From Saccharopolyspora montiporae (GTDB taxonomy: Bacteria > Actinomycetota > Actinomycetes > Mycobacteriales > Pseudonocardiaceae), in contig NZ_JADEYC010000005.1 in the NCBI RefSeq assembly GCF_015209505.1, positions 186,001 through 250,000 of the forward strand: a stretch of 64,000 bases of DNA, read 5' to 3'. Each line of letters opens with the position of its first letter. Positions within the stretch are counted from its first letter, which is position 1. A program made the position numbers and the translations under genes. The notes under the pieces are model-generated. The model ran no database searches. It was not told the origin of the DNA and saw nothing but the letters and a program-made list of their open reading frames with translations. Shown here piece by piece: positions 26,226-36,543 of this stretch.

Positions 26226-27403
26226 TGACGAGCACCACCAAGACCGACGAGCCCCAGCACGGCCTGGAAGAGCACAGCCACGGTGCCGTGGTCCCCCAGG
26301 CGTCCCGGGGCGAGCGCTTCCGCTCCTACGACGTGGAGGCGTTCGAGGTCCCGGGCGGTCGCGAGGAGGACTGGCGCTTCACGCCGATGAAGCGGCTGCA
26401 CGGCCTGCACGACGGCAGCGCCCGGGCGACCGGCAGCATGCGGGTCGAGGCCTCCGGCGCCGAGGTGGAGACCGTGGGCCGCGACGACGAGCGGCTCGGT
26501 GCCGGCGGGGTCCCCGCCGACCGGATCGCCGCCCAGGCGTGGAGCGCGTTCACCGAGGCGCACATCGTCACGGTCCCGGCCGACACCCGGCCGGAGGGCC
26601 CGATCACGCTGACCGTGCACGGCCCGGGCGCGGGCGAGGTCGCCTACGGGCACCTGCAGGTGCGCGCCGAGCAGTTCGCCGAGGCGGTCGTGGTGATCGA
26701 CTACCGCGGTTCCGGTGTGCTGGGCGAGAACGTCGAGTTCGTCGTGGGCGACTCCGCGAAGCTGTCCGTGGTGTCCATCCACGACTGGGCCGACGACGCC
26801 ACCCAGGTCAGCTCGGAGCACGCCGGGATCGGCCGGGACGCCACGTTCCGGCACCTGGCGGTGACGCTGGGCGGGGACCTGGTGCGGGTCAACACCACGG
26901 TGAACTACGGCGACAAGGGCGGCGACGCCGAGCTGCTCGGGTTGTACTTCGCCGACGCGGGCCAGCACCTGGAACACCGGATGCTGGTGGACCACTCGGT
27001 GGCCAACTGCCGGAGCAACGTGCTGTACAAGGGCGCGCTGCAGGGCAAATCGGCGCACGCGGTGTGGATCGGCGACGTGCTGATCCAGGCCGCGGCCGAG
27101 GGGACCGACACCTACGAGCTCAACCGCAACCTGGTGCTGACCGAGGGCGCGCGGGCCGACTCGGTGCCGAACCTGGAGATCGAGACCGGGGAGATCCAGG
27201 GCGCCGGGCACGCCAGCGCCACCGGCCGGTTCGACGAGGAGCAGCTGTTCTACCTGCAGGCCCGGGGCATCCCGCGGGATCAGGCCCGGCGCCTCGTGGT
27301 GCGCGGGTTCTTCGGCGAGCTGCTGCAGAAGATCACCGTTCCCGAGGTCCGCGAGCGGCTGGAGGCCGCCATCGAGGACGAGCTCGCGGTGGTCGGCGCC
27401 TGA
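26225..27403 (+). CDS. sufD: Fe-S cluster assembly protein SufD
   Basis: Paralogue of SufB that completes the SufBC2D scaffold. The 392-residue product has an N-terminal helical region with EEDWRFTPMKRL, a right-handed beta-helix core with GENVEFVVGDSAKLSVVSI, the segment HRMLVDHSVANCRSNVLYKG with the His and Cys positions typical of SufD, and a C-terminal VVRGFFGELLQKI. Its ATG overlaps the SufB stop by 1 bp (TGATG), so the two are translationally coupled. Confidence 0.95.
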   Translation: MTSTTKTDEPQHGLEEHSHGAVVPQASRGERFRSYDVEAFEVPGGREEDWRFTPMKRLHGLHDGSARATGSMRVEASGAEVETVGRDDERLGAGGVPADRIAAQAWSAFTEAHIVTVPADTRPEGPITLTVHGPGAGEVAYGHLQVRAEQFAEAVVVIDYRGSGVLGENVEFVVGDSAKLSVVSIHDWADDATQVSSEHAGIGRDATFRHLAVTLGGDLVRVNTTVNYGDKGGDAELLGLYFADAGQHLEHRMLVDHSVANCRSNVLYKGALQGKSAHAVWIGDVLIQAAAEGTDTYELNRNLVLTEGARADSVPNLEIETGEIQGAGHASATGRFDEEQLFYLQARGIPRDQARRLVVRGFFGELLQKITVPEVRERLEAAIEDELAVVGA

Positions 27404-27459
27404 CGGCGCGGCTGCAGCGCGACCCACAAGCTTTCGCACACACCAGGAGACGAACGAGA

Positions 27460-29549
<2,090 letters not shown>

Positions 29550-29574
29550 TCGGGGACGGCCGGAGAATTTCCGC

Positions 29575-30036
29575 ATGCAGCTGGAGCAGATGTACCAGGA
29601 GATCATCCTGGACCACTACCGCAATCCGCACTTGCACGGATTGCGGGAACCCTACGATGCCGAGTCTTTCCAGGTGAATCCGGTGTGCGGGGACGAGATC
29701 ACCCTGCGCGTGCGGTTGACCGGCAGCGGGTTGGACGCCACCGTCGAGGACGTCTCCTACGAGGGACAGGGCTGCTCGATCAGCCAGGCGTCCGTGTCGG
29801 TGCTGACCGACCTGGTCGTGGGCAAGTCGCTCGCCGAGGCGTTGCGCGTCGAGTCGGCGTTCGATGAACTGATGCACGGCCGGGGCAAGGTCGACCCGGA
29901 CGAGGACGTGCTGGAGGACGGCATCGCGTTCGCCGGTGTGGCCAAGTACCCGGCGCGCGTGAAGTGCGCGCTGCTCGGGTGGATGGCCTTCAAGGACGGG
30001 GTGTCCCGTGTCGTCGACGAAGTGGGAGCGTCATGA
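29575..30036 (+). CDS. sufU: Zinc-dependent sulfurtransferase SufU
   Basis: Takes the persulfide from SufS and passes sulfur to the SufBCD scaffold. The 153-residue product has the zinc ligands Cys38, Asp40 (VCGDE), Cys67 (GQGCSIS) and Cys131 (VKCALLGW), and the roughly 19-residue insertion between the second and third ligands (VDPDEDVLEDG) that separates SufU from IscU. It starts 25 bp after sufS without a strong ribosome binding site. Confidence 0.95.
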   Translation: MQLEQMYQEIILDHYRNPHLHGLREPYDAESFQVNPVCGDEITLRVRLTGSGLDATVEDVSYEGQGCSISQASVSVLTDLVVGKSLAEALRVESAFDELMHGRGKVDPDEDVLEDGIAFAGVAKYPARVKCALLGWMAFKDGVSRVVDEVGAS

Positions 30037-30452
30037 GCGACGAAACTACGGTGCAGGACAAGGCGGACACCGACGGCGTGCAGCGCGGTGCCGAGGGCAT
30101 GCCGGAACCCCCGGCGGACACCTCCGGCCTCGCCGCGCTCGACGACGTCGAGGAAGCCATGCGCGACGTGGTCGACCCGGAGCTGGGCATCAACGTCGTC
30201 GATCTCGGGCTGGTCTACGACATCCGGGTGGAGCAGGACAACACGGCGACGGTCGACATGACGCTGACCTCGCCGGCCTGCCCGCTCACCGATGTCATCG
30301 AGGACCAGACCCGCTCGGTGTTGACCAGTGGGCCCAGCGGCGGTCTCGTCAACGACTTCCGCATCAACTGGGTCTGGATGCCCCCGTGGGGTCCGGAGAA
30401 GATCACCGAGGAGGGGCGCGAGCAGCTGCGCGCGCTCGGCTTCACGATCTGA
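30033..30452 (+). CDS. sufT: SufT / MIP18-family Fe-S maturation factor
   Basis: DUF59 protein that helps insert Fe-S clusters into target enzymes. The 139-residue product has a polar N-terminal extension of about 35 residues, then EEAMRDVVDPELGINVVDLGLVY and MTLTSPACPLTD with the conserved Cys of the family, and WMPPWGPEKI near the end. The ATG overlaps the SufU stop by 4 bp (ATGA). Last gene of the suf operon; a strong terminator follows 22 nt later. Confidence 0.93.
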   Translation: MSDETTVQDKADTDGVQRGAEGMPEPPADTSGLAALDDVEEAMRDVVDPELGINVVDLGLVYDIRVEQDNTATVDMTLTSPACPLTDVIEDQTRSVLTSGPSGGLVNDFRINWVWMPPWGPEKITEEGREQLRALGFTI

Positions 30453-30474
30453 GGCGCTTCCGCGCCGGCGCAGG

Positions 30475-30505
30475 GGCGGTCTTCCCGACGGGGAGGGCCG
30501 CCTTT
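30475..30505 (+). terminator. Intrinsic terminator of the suf operon
   Basis: A 12-bp stem (30475-30486 with 30491-30502, two G-U pairs) closes a GACG tetraloop and is followed by TTTCG. The rest of the 299-bp gap to the convergent lipoprotein gene (to 30751) shows nothing else I can support. Confidence 0.85.
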
Positions 30506-30751
30506 CGCATCTTCCGGGCCGCGATCACGCCTCGTCGCGATTCTGGAACGTACCCGACGGCGGGCACCAAGCAGGAGCAGACCGACCAGGGCGAACACGA
30601 CGACGGCCGCGGTACGACCGTCACCGTCGGACTGTTGATCCCTGGGCTGTGGTGCTTCTCCGCGGTCGAGCACGTCCCTCGCGTGCGAACGCGGCACGAT
30701 CACAATCCAGCTGGTTCGCGGCACGTCGAGCGGCGCGGAGCAGGCCGCGGA

Positions 30752-31693
30752 TCAGTTCGCTTCGAGGGTGGTGCGCATGTCGTCGAGGACCCGGTCGGCT
30801 GCGATGGGGCCGAGGCCGAGGTACCACAGGTCGTCCGGGACCTCGTGGGCGTTGCCGCTGCGCACCGCGTCCAGGGTCTGCCACTGCTGCGACCCGGTGA
30901 TCCGGTCCTGCTGTTGGGCGCCGGTTTCGCCGTAGGCGCCGTGGAACAGCAGGTCCCCGTCGGCCTCGCCGATGTTCTCCCGGCTGACCTCTGCGAACGT
31001 CTCCTCGCCGTGCTGGTTGGCCGGCCGGGCGAACCCGGCGTCGTCGAGGATGGTGCCGAGGAACGAGCCGCGGTCGTAGAGGCGCAGCCGGTCGGCGTCG
31101 GCGGTGAACCGCACCGCGCTGACCCGGGTCTGCGCGGGATCGCCGACGAGTTCGCCGAGTGCGCGCGCCTTGCGCTGGTAGCGGTCCAGGATCTCGTGGG
31201 CCTGCTGCTCGCGGCCGAGCGCTTCCGCGTTGAGCCGCAGGTTCTCTTTCCACGTCTTGCCGACCGTTTCCGAGAACACCGTGGGGGCGAGTTCGCTGAG
31301 CATGTCGTACCGCTCGCCGTCGCGGACTTTGCTGGACAGGATGAGATCCGGTTCCAGGGTGGCGATCTTCTCCAGGTTCGGACTGCCGATCGTGCCCACG
31401 ATCGGGACGTCGCGCACTCGTTCACCGAGGTAGTCCGGCAGCGACGGCGCCGCGTCCGGCAGGACCATGCCGACCGGTTCCATCCCGAGCGCCAGCACGG
31501 CGTCCAGCTCACCGGTGTCCAGCACCACGACGCGCTTCGGTTCGGCCGGGACGCGCGCTTCGCCCATCGCGTGGGTGACGGTGCGGTCGTCGGGGCGTGG
31601 CTCGATGGCGGGCTCGGACCCCGCGCAGGCGGTGGTCAGGCCGAGCAGCAGCACGGCGATGACGGTGCCGAGAGCTCGGCTGGGGTTGCGCAT
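30752..31693 (-). CDS. Iron-siderophore-binding lipoprotein (FecB/CeuE type)
   Basis: Extracellular substrate-binding protein for a ferric siderophore ABC transporter. The 313-residue product has a lipoprotein signal with lipobox LTTAC (Cys23), then VPAEPKRVVVLDTGELDAVLALG, the beginning of a class III binding-protein fold, and two lobes linked by a long helix around residues 150-180. The ATG at 31693 begins the signal peptide; the frame runs open to 31897 but that stretch covers the iron box. No permease or ATPase gene is nearby, so the rest of the importer must be elsewhere. Divergent from the siderophore operon. Confidence 0.87.
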   Translation of the reverse strand: MRNPSRALGTVIAVLLLGLTTACAGSEPAIEPRPDDRTVTHAMGEARVPAEPKRVVVLDTGELDAVLALGMEPVGMVLPDAAPSLPDYLGERVRDVPIVGTIGSPNLEKIATLEPDLILSSKVRDGERYDMLSELAPTVFSETVGKTWKENLRLNAEALGREQQAHEILDRYQRKARALGELVGDPAQTRVSAVRFTADADRLRLYDRGSFLGTILDDAGFARPANQHGEETFAEVSRENIGEADGDLLFHGAYGETGAQQQDRITGSQQWQTLDAVRSGNAHEVPDDLWYLGLGPIAADRVLDDMRTTLEAN

Positions 31694-31721
31694 GGTGGTT
31701 CCCGGGTAGCTCGGTGGCGGG

Positions 31722-31740
31722 ACAGGCAAGCCTAACCTTC
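31722..31740 (-). promoter_or_regulatory. Iron box (IdeR/DmdR1 type) of the lipoprotein gene
   Basis: Read on the minus strand the 19-mer GAAGGTTAGGCTTGCCTGT matches 13 of 19 positions of the consensus TTAGGTTAGGCTAACCTAA. It contains TAGGCT (31729-31734), a candidate -10, so bound iron-loaded regulator would block the promoter. Confidence 0.75.
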
Positions 31741-31981
31741 TGGTTGGCGGCGAGGAATACCCGGGCGCGGATCTCCCGCGAGAAATGCTTTTCCAGGACT
31801 GAGTCCACAGTGGACCGTTAGTTTTGCGAGGTAAACCTGCCCGGTCGGCGATGAGGGTGTGACCGGCCACACGGGCCCGCGGGAATCCGGTGCGCAATGC
31901 GGATCTTGTCGGTGCCCAGGGTCCGGGTTGCGCAGTTCGGGTGTTGTTCGATCGCCGCGGCCCGGGTTAGCGTTCCGATAC

Positions 31982-32000
31982 GAAGGTTAGGCATACCTAA
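31982..32000 (+). promoter_or_regulatory. Iron box (IdeR/DmdR1 type) of the siderophore operon
   Basis: GAAGGTTAGGCATACCTAA matches 15 of 19 positions of the iron-box consensus and is the better of the two boxes. TAAAAT at 31998-32003 directly after it is a candidate -10. It is 118 bp before the decarboxylase start. Confidence 0.85.
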
Positions 32001-32117
32001 AATCTGCTGGCTTTCCGTGCCGCCGCCGATCGGGTGGCGCGTCATTGGCCGCGCCGGGTCCGTACCCGGGCGGCGCTCTTCGAACCCCGGCCATCCAACC
32101 GGCGAGGTGATGTCAAC

Positions 32118-33548
32118 GTGCCCACCGACGTGTCGCTAGCGGGAAGCACCCGAGGTCCGGAATCGCTGCGACCACTGCTGGAAACCGCCCTCGACGCGCT
32201 CGGCAAGGGTGCTGTCGAGCGCGACGGCCCGCTCCCTGCCGGCGGACCGCGGGCCGTCGAGGAGCTGATCGGCGCAACGGGGGAGCTGCTTCCGGAGGAA
32301 GGTGCGGGCGGCGGCGTAGCGCTGGGCGCGTTGGGTCACGCCCTCACCGCCGGAGCCGCCGATCCGGCCGACCCACGCTGCGCCGCGCACCTGCACGCGC
32401 CGCCGCTGGCCGCGGCGGTGGCCGCGGAAGTCGTTGCCGCCACGGTGAACTCCTCGCTCGATTCCTGGGACCAGGGGCCGTCCGGGACGGTGCTGGAGGA
32501 TCGGGTGCTGCGCGAACTCGCCGAACTCGCCGGCTACCGGCCGGACGTGGCCGCGGGACAGGTCACCTCGGGCGGCACCGAATCGAACCTGACCGCGCTG
32601 CTGCTGGCCCGCGAGCAGGCCGGCAACCCCGGCCCGGGCGGCGCCACCCTCTTCTGCTCCACCGAGGCGCACTTCTCCGTGCAGCGCGCGGCCGGGATCC
32701 TCGGCCTCGGCGAGGACGCGGTGATCCCGGTACCCGTGGACGACCGGCACCGGATGGACGCCGCGGCGTTGCGCGACCGGGTCACCGCCTCGCTGGCCCG
32801 CGGCGAAACGCCGGTCGCGATCGTGGCCACCGCGGGCACCACCGACCTCGGTGCCATCGACCCGCTGGACGACGTCGCCGATGTGGCGGCCGAAACCGGC
32901 ACCTGGCTGCACGTCGACGCCGCCTACGGCGGGGGAGCGCTGTTCAGCCGACGGCTCGCGCCGCTGCTGCGCGGCCTGCCCCGCGCGGACTCGGCAGGTC
33001 TGGACCTGCACAAGCTCGGTTGGCAACCGGTGGCCGCGGGAGTGCTGCTCACCCGCACCGCGGAGCTGTTCGAGCCCGTGGAGCGCCGGGTCGCCTACCT
33101 CAACACCGATGACGACGAACGCGCCGGATACCGCAGTCTGCTGGGACGTTCGCTGCGCACCACCCGCCGGCCGGACGTGTTCAAGATCGCCGTGACGCTC
33201 AAGGCGTACGGCCGCGCCGGGCTCGGCCGGATGGTCGACCGGTGCCACGACCTCGCCGGGCACGCCGCGCGGCAGGTGCGAGAGCGTCCGGAGCTGGAGC
33301 TGATGCAGCACCCGGTGCTGAGCACCGTGGTGTTCCGCTTCACGCCCGACCGCGGCGACGCCGACGAGGTGAACGCCGCGCTGCGCCGGGCGTTGCTGCA
33401 CGACGGCAAGGCCGTGGTCGGCCGCACCGAATTCGGCGCCGTGTACCTCAAACTCACCCTGCTCAACCCGAACGCGGACGAGCGGGATATCGACCTGCTG
33501 CTCGACGACGTGGTGGCAGCCGGAAAGCGGGAGACACCCACGCGATGA
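32118..33548 (+). CDS. PLP-dependent group II decarboxylase (DesA/RhbB-like)
   Basis: Probably makes the diamine building block of a siderophore (cadaverine from lysine if DesA-like, 1,3-diaminopropane from diaminobutyrate if RhbB-like). The 476-residue product has the glutamate/aromatic decarboxylase fold: TSGGTESNLTALLLAR, HVDAAYGGGALF with the cofactor Asp267, and the PLP lysine K299 in LDLHKLGWQ. The GTG at 32118 follows GAGGTG by about 8 nt; GTG at 32130 is an alternative. It overlaps the next gene by 4 bp. The exact substrate cannot be read from the sequence. Confidence 0.85.
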   Translation: MPTDVSLAGSTRGPESLRPLLETALDALGKGAVERDGPLPAGGPRAVEELIGATGELLPEEGAGGGVALGALGHALTAGAADPADPRCAAHLHAPPLAAAVAAEVVAATVNSSLDSWDQGPSGTVLEDRVLRELAELAGYRPDVAAGQVTSGGTESNLTALLLAREQAGNPGPGGATLFCSTEAHFSVQRAAGILGLGEDAVIPVPVDDRHRMDAAALRDRVTASLARGETPVAIVATAGTTDLGAIDPLDDVADVAAETGTWLHVDAAYGGGALFSRRLAPLLRGLPRADSAGLDLHKLGWQPVAAGVLLTRTAELFEPVERRVAYLNTDDDERAGYRSLLGRSLRTTRRPDVFKIAVTLKAYGRAGLGRMVDRCHDLAGHAARQVRERPELELMQHPVLSTVVFRFTPDRGDADEVNAALRRALLHDGKAVVGRTEFGAVYLKLTLLNPNADERDIDLLLDDVVAAGKRETPTR

Positions 33549-35233
33549 CGACCAAGCCGGAAACCGACCAGTCCGCGGTGGCCAGTCCGGTGGACACGGC
33601 CGAGAACGCCTCCACCGACGCGCTGCTGCGCTGCTGGGTGCGCGAGAACGCGCTGCCCGTCGGCGACGACCTGCTCGAACTCGACCTCGCCGCCTCGGGC
33701 GTGCAGGTCCGGGTGCCGGTGCTGTACCACTCGCCGACCGGGCAGCACCGCTTCGGCCCCGCGCAGCTGCACACCGGGACCCCGGTGGGGGCCGTCGGGA
33801 TGGCCGCGCTGCTGGCGCTGGAGATCGGCGGGATGGACCAGGCGGCGGTGGCCGACCTGGTGGGACGGGTCGCCGACTCGCAGCAGCGCATCGCCGAGCA
33901 CGTCCGGCTGCGCACCGAGCACGCCGCCGACCCGCCAGGAACGACACCGTTCTTGGCCGCCGAACAGGCGCTGCTGCTCGGACATCCGCTGCACCCCGCG
34001 CCGAAGAGCCGCACCGGACTCGGCCCGGAGGAGGCGCGGCGCTATTCGCCCGAGCTGCGCGGGAGTTTCGCGCTGCACTGGTTCGCGGTCGACACGTCGG
34101 TGCTGTCCGGGGAGGGCGGTGCCGCCGAGCGGTTGGCGCCGCATGCGCCGCCGGTCCCGGCGGGTACCGTCCCGATCCCCGCGCACCCCTGGCAGGCCCG
34201 GGAGGTCCGCTCTCGGCCGGGGATCCGCCGCCTGCTGGACGCGGGGCTGCTGCACGACCTGGGCGCATCGGGCGAACCGTGGTCGCCGACGGCGTCGATC
34301 CGCACCGTCTATCGCGCCGACGCGGACATCATGCTCAAGTTCTCCCTGGGACTGCCCATCACCAACTCGGTGCGGGAGAACCAGCGCAAGGAGCTGCGCC
34401 GCGGCGCCGAGATCGACCGGCTGCTGGATGCCGGTCTGGCGGACGAGATCGCCCGGCAGCACCCGGGATTCGGCATCGTCCGCGATCCGGCGTGGCTCGC
34501 GGTGGACGTCGATGACGCCGAGGACGGCGGGCTCGAACTGGTGGTGCGGGACAACCCGATCAGCGCCGCGGACCGCGCGGTGTGCGTGGCCGGGCTGCTG
34601 GCCGAGCGCCCCGACCGGGAGAACTCCCCGCTGGCCACCGCCCTCACCAGCCTGGCCGCGGACAGCGGAGCCGGGCTCGGCGAGATCACCGAGCAGTGGT
34701 GTGACCGCTACTTCGACGCGGTGATCGCCCCCGTGCTGTGGCTGTACCGGGAGTACGGGCTCGGTCTGGAGGCCCACCAGCAGAACACCCTCGTCGTGCT
34801 CGACGATCAGGGCTGGCCCAGCGGCGGCTGGTACCGGGACAACCAGGGCTACTACCTGTCTGCGCAGCGCACATCCGCGCTCCACCGGTTCCTGCCGGGC
34901 GTGGGCACCGAAGGTGACAACGTGGTCGACGAGGCCGTCATCGACGAGCGCCTCGGCTACTACATCGGCATCAACAACCTGCTCGGCCTCATCGGCGCGT
35001 TGGGCGCGCAGGGCTTCGCCGACGAGCGGCGGCTGCTGGCCCGGGTGGCCGGGCGGCTGCGCGAGTTCGCCGACCTGCCGCTGGCTCGCACGCTGGCCGG
35101 TGCGGTGACGCTGCGCTGCAAGGCGAACCTGCTGACCCGCGCCGACGGCCGCGACGAACTGGTCGGTCCGCTGGAGACCCAGTCGGTGTACTGCGACATC
35201 CCCAACCCGTTCGCCGAGGCGGTGCAGCCATGA
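33545..35233 (+). CDS. NIS siderophore synthetase, IucA/IucC family (first copy)
   Basis: ATP-dependent enzyme that condenses a carboxylate with an amine or hydroxylamine. The 562-residue product has the family fold: HPWQ at 214, LKFSLGLPITNSVR with Lys265, EAHQQNTL with His411 and a C-terminal FhuF-like thumb domain (residues about 440-560). Its motifs differ from the second copy (QQNT rather than GENT), so the two enzymes probably act on different acyl or amine partners. The closest layout known to me is RhbC in the rhizobactin 1021 cluster. Coupled to both neighbours by ATGA overlaps. Confidence 0.88.
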   Translation: MTTKPETDQSAVASPVDTAENASTDALLRCWVRENALPVGDDLLELDLAASGVQVRVPVLYHSPTGQHRFGPAQLHTGTPVGAVGMAALLALEIGGMDQAAVADLVGRVADSQQRIAEHVRLRTEHAADPPGTTPFLAAEQALLLGHPLHPAPKSRTGLGPEEARRYSPELRGSFALHWFAVDTSVLSGEGGAAERLAPHAPPVPAGTVPIPAHPWQAREVRSRPGIRRLLDAGLLHDLGASGEPWSPTASIRTVYRADADIMLKFSLGLPITNSVRENQRKELRRGAEIDRLLDAGLADEIARQHPGFGIVRDPAWLAVDVDDAEDGGLELVVRDNPISAADRAVCVAGLLAERPDRENSPLATALTSLAADSGAGLGEITEQWCDRYFDAVIAPVLWLYREYGLGLEAHQQNTLVVLDDQGWPSGGWYRDNQGYYLSAQRTSALHRFLPGVGTEGDNVVDEAVIDERLGYYIGINNLLGLIGALGAQGFADERRLLARVAGRLREFADLPLARTLAGAVTLRCKANLLTRADGRDELVGPLETQSVYCDIPNPFAEAVQP

Positions 35234-36543
35234 CGACCGTGCACGATCTGGTCGGCGTGGGCATCGGACCGTTCAACCTCTCGCTGGCCGCGCTCGGCGA
35301 CCGGGTTCCGGGCTTCGACGCGGTCTTCCTGGACGAGAACTCGGAGTTCTCCTGGCATCCCGGACTGCTGATCGAGGGCACGACGCTGCAGGTGCCGTTC
35401 TTGGCCGATCTGGTCACCATGACCGATCCGACCAGCCCGTGGTCCTTCCTGGCCTACCTCAAGGCGCACGACCGGCTGTTCCCGTTCTACTTCGCCGAGG
35501 ACTTCCACATCCCGCGCAGCGAGTACAGCCACTACTGCCGGTGGGTGGCCGAGAACCTGCCGTCCTGCCGGTTCGGCACCCGGGTCGCTGCGGTGGGGTG
35601 GAACGCCGCGCACGAGGCGTTCGAGGTGGAGTACGAGCACGTCCGCACGGCGCGGCGTGAGCGGTTGCTGGCCCGCGACGTCGTGCTGGGCGTGGGGACC
35701 GCCCCGGTCGTCCCGTCCGCCTTCGACGAGGTCGCGGGCAAGGAGGTCTTCCACGCGTCGTCCTACCTGGACAAGCGGGAATCGTTGCGCGAGGCCGAGG
35801 ACATCACCGTCATCGGGTCCGGGCAGTCCGGCGCCGAGGTGTTCCTGGACCTGCTGCGCCGGCAGGAGGAAACCGGCTGGAACCTGCGCTGGTTGACCCG
35901 GTCGCCCGCGTTCGCGCCGATGGAGTACTCCAAGCTCGGGCTGGAGCACTTCACCCCGGACTACACCGAGTACTTCCACGGGCTCGATCAGTCCACGAAG
36001 GACTCGTTGGTCCCGCGCCAGTGGCAGCTGTACAAGGCCAGCAGTGCCGATGTGCTGGCCGAGATCCACGACTGCCTCTACCGCCGCAACATCGGCGGCG
36101 CGCGCACCGGCGCCGAGCTGATGCCCAACGTCGCGGTGACCGGAGCCCGGCGCGATCGCGACGGGATCTCGCTGTCCTGCCACCAGGTCGAGCAGGACCG
36201 CGGATTCCCGGTCACCACCGACCGAGTTGTGCTGGCCACCGGGTACGCCGCCGAGCAGCCGGACTGCCTCGACCCGTTGGACGGACTCATCGACCGCGAC
36301 GAGCACGGCCGCTACCAGGTCTCCGCTGACTACCGGGTCGCCCTGGACAGCAGCGTCGGCGGACGGCTGTACGTGCAGAACGCGGAGATGCACACGCACG
36401 GCGTCGGCGCGCCCGACCTCGGGCTCGGCGCCCACCGCGCCGCGCGCATCCTCAACTCGCTCACCGGCAGCGAGATCTACCAGTTGCCCCGAACCACGTC
36501 GTTCACCACGTTCGGCGCCGATCCCCAGCGAGGTGGCCCATGA
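35230..36543 (+). CDS. FAD/NADPH-dependent amine N-hydroxylase (DesB/RhbE/IucD-like)
   Basis: Hydroxylates the terminal amine of lysine or a diamine, giving the hydroxylamine that becomes the iron-binding hydroxamate. The 437-residue product has the FAD motif GVGIGPFNLSLAA (9-21), PGLLIEGTTLQVPFLADLVT, the NADPH motif GSGQSGAEVF near 196-205, SSADVLAEIHDCLY and the ATGY loop near 336. It is the only hydroxylase in the locus. ATGA overlaps on both sides tie it to the two NIS synthetases. Confidence 0.92.
   Translation: MTTVHDLVGVGIGPFNLSLAALGDRVPGFDAVFLDENSEFSWHPGLLIEGTTLQVPFLADLVTMTDPTSPWSFLAYLKAHDRLFPFYFAEDFHIPRSEYSHYCRWVAENLPSCRFGTRVAAVGWNAAHEAFEVEYEHVRTARRERLLARDVVLGVGTAPVVPSAFDEVAGKEVFHASSYLDKRESLREAEDITVIGSGQSGAEVFLDLLRRQEETGWNLRWLTRSPAFAPMEYSKLGLEHFTPDYTEYFHGLDQSTKDSLVPRQWQLYKASSADVLAEIHDCLYRRNIGGARTGAELMPNVAVTGARRDRDGISLSCHQVEQDRGFPVTTDRVVLATGYAAEQPDCLDPLDGLIDRDEHGRYQVSADYRVALDSSVGGRLYVQNAEMHTHGVGAPDLGLGAHRAARILNSLTGSEIYQLPRTTSFTTFGADPQRGGP

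Larger units (their letters stand above)
31694..32117. other. Iron-regulated divergent control region
   Basis: This 424-bp gap separates the siderophore-binding lipoprotein gene from the biosynthetic operon and holds one iron box near each end. A perfect 13-bp palindrome GTCCAC-A-GTGGAC (31803-31815) lies between them, role unknown. No gene is convincing here. Confidence 0.6.

Noticed and set aside
31803..31815. GTCCAC-A-GTGGAC palindrome as a further regulator site
   Set aside because: It is not at a promoter I can define and is short; kept only as a note in the region entry.
32110..32139. Nine-codon ORF MSTCPPTCR overlapping the decarboxylase start, as a leader peptide
   Set aside because: The GAGGTG site abuts the ATG with no spacing, and its stop does not overlap the next start as in the other three mini-ORFs.
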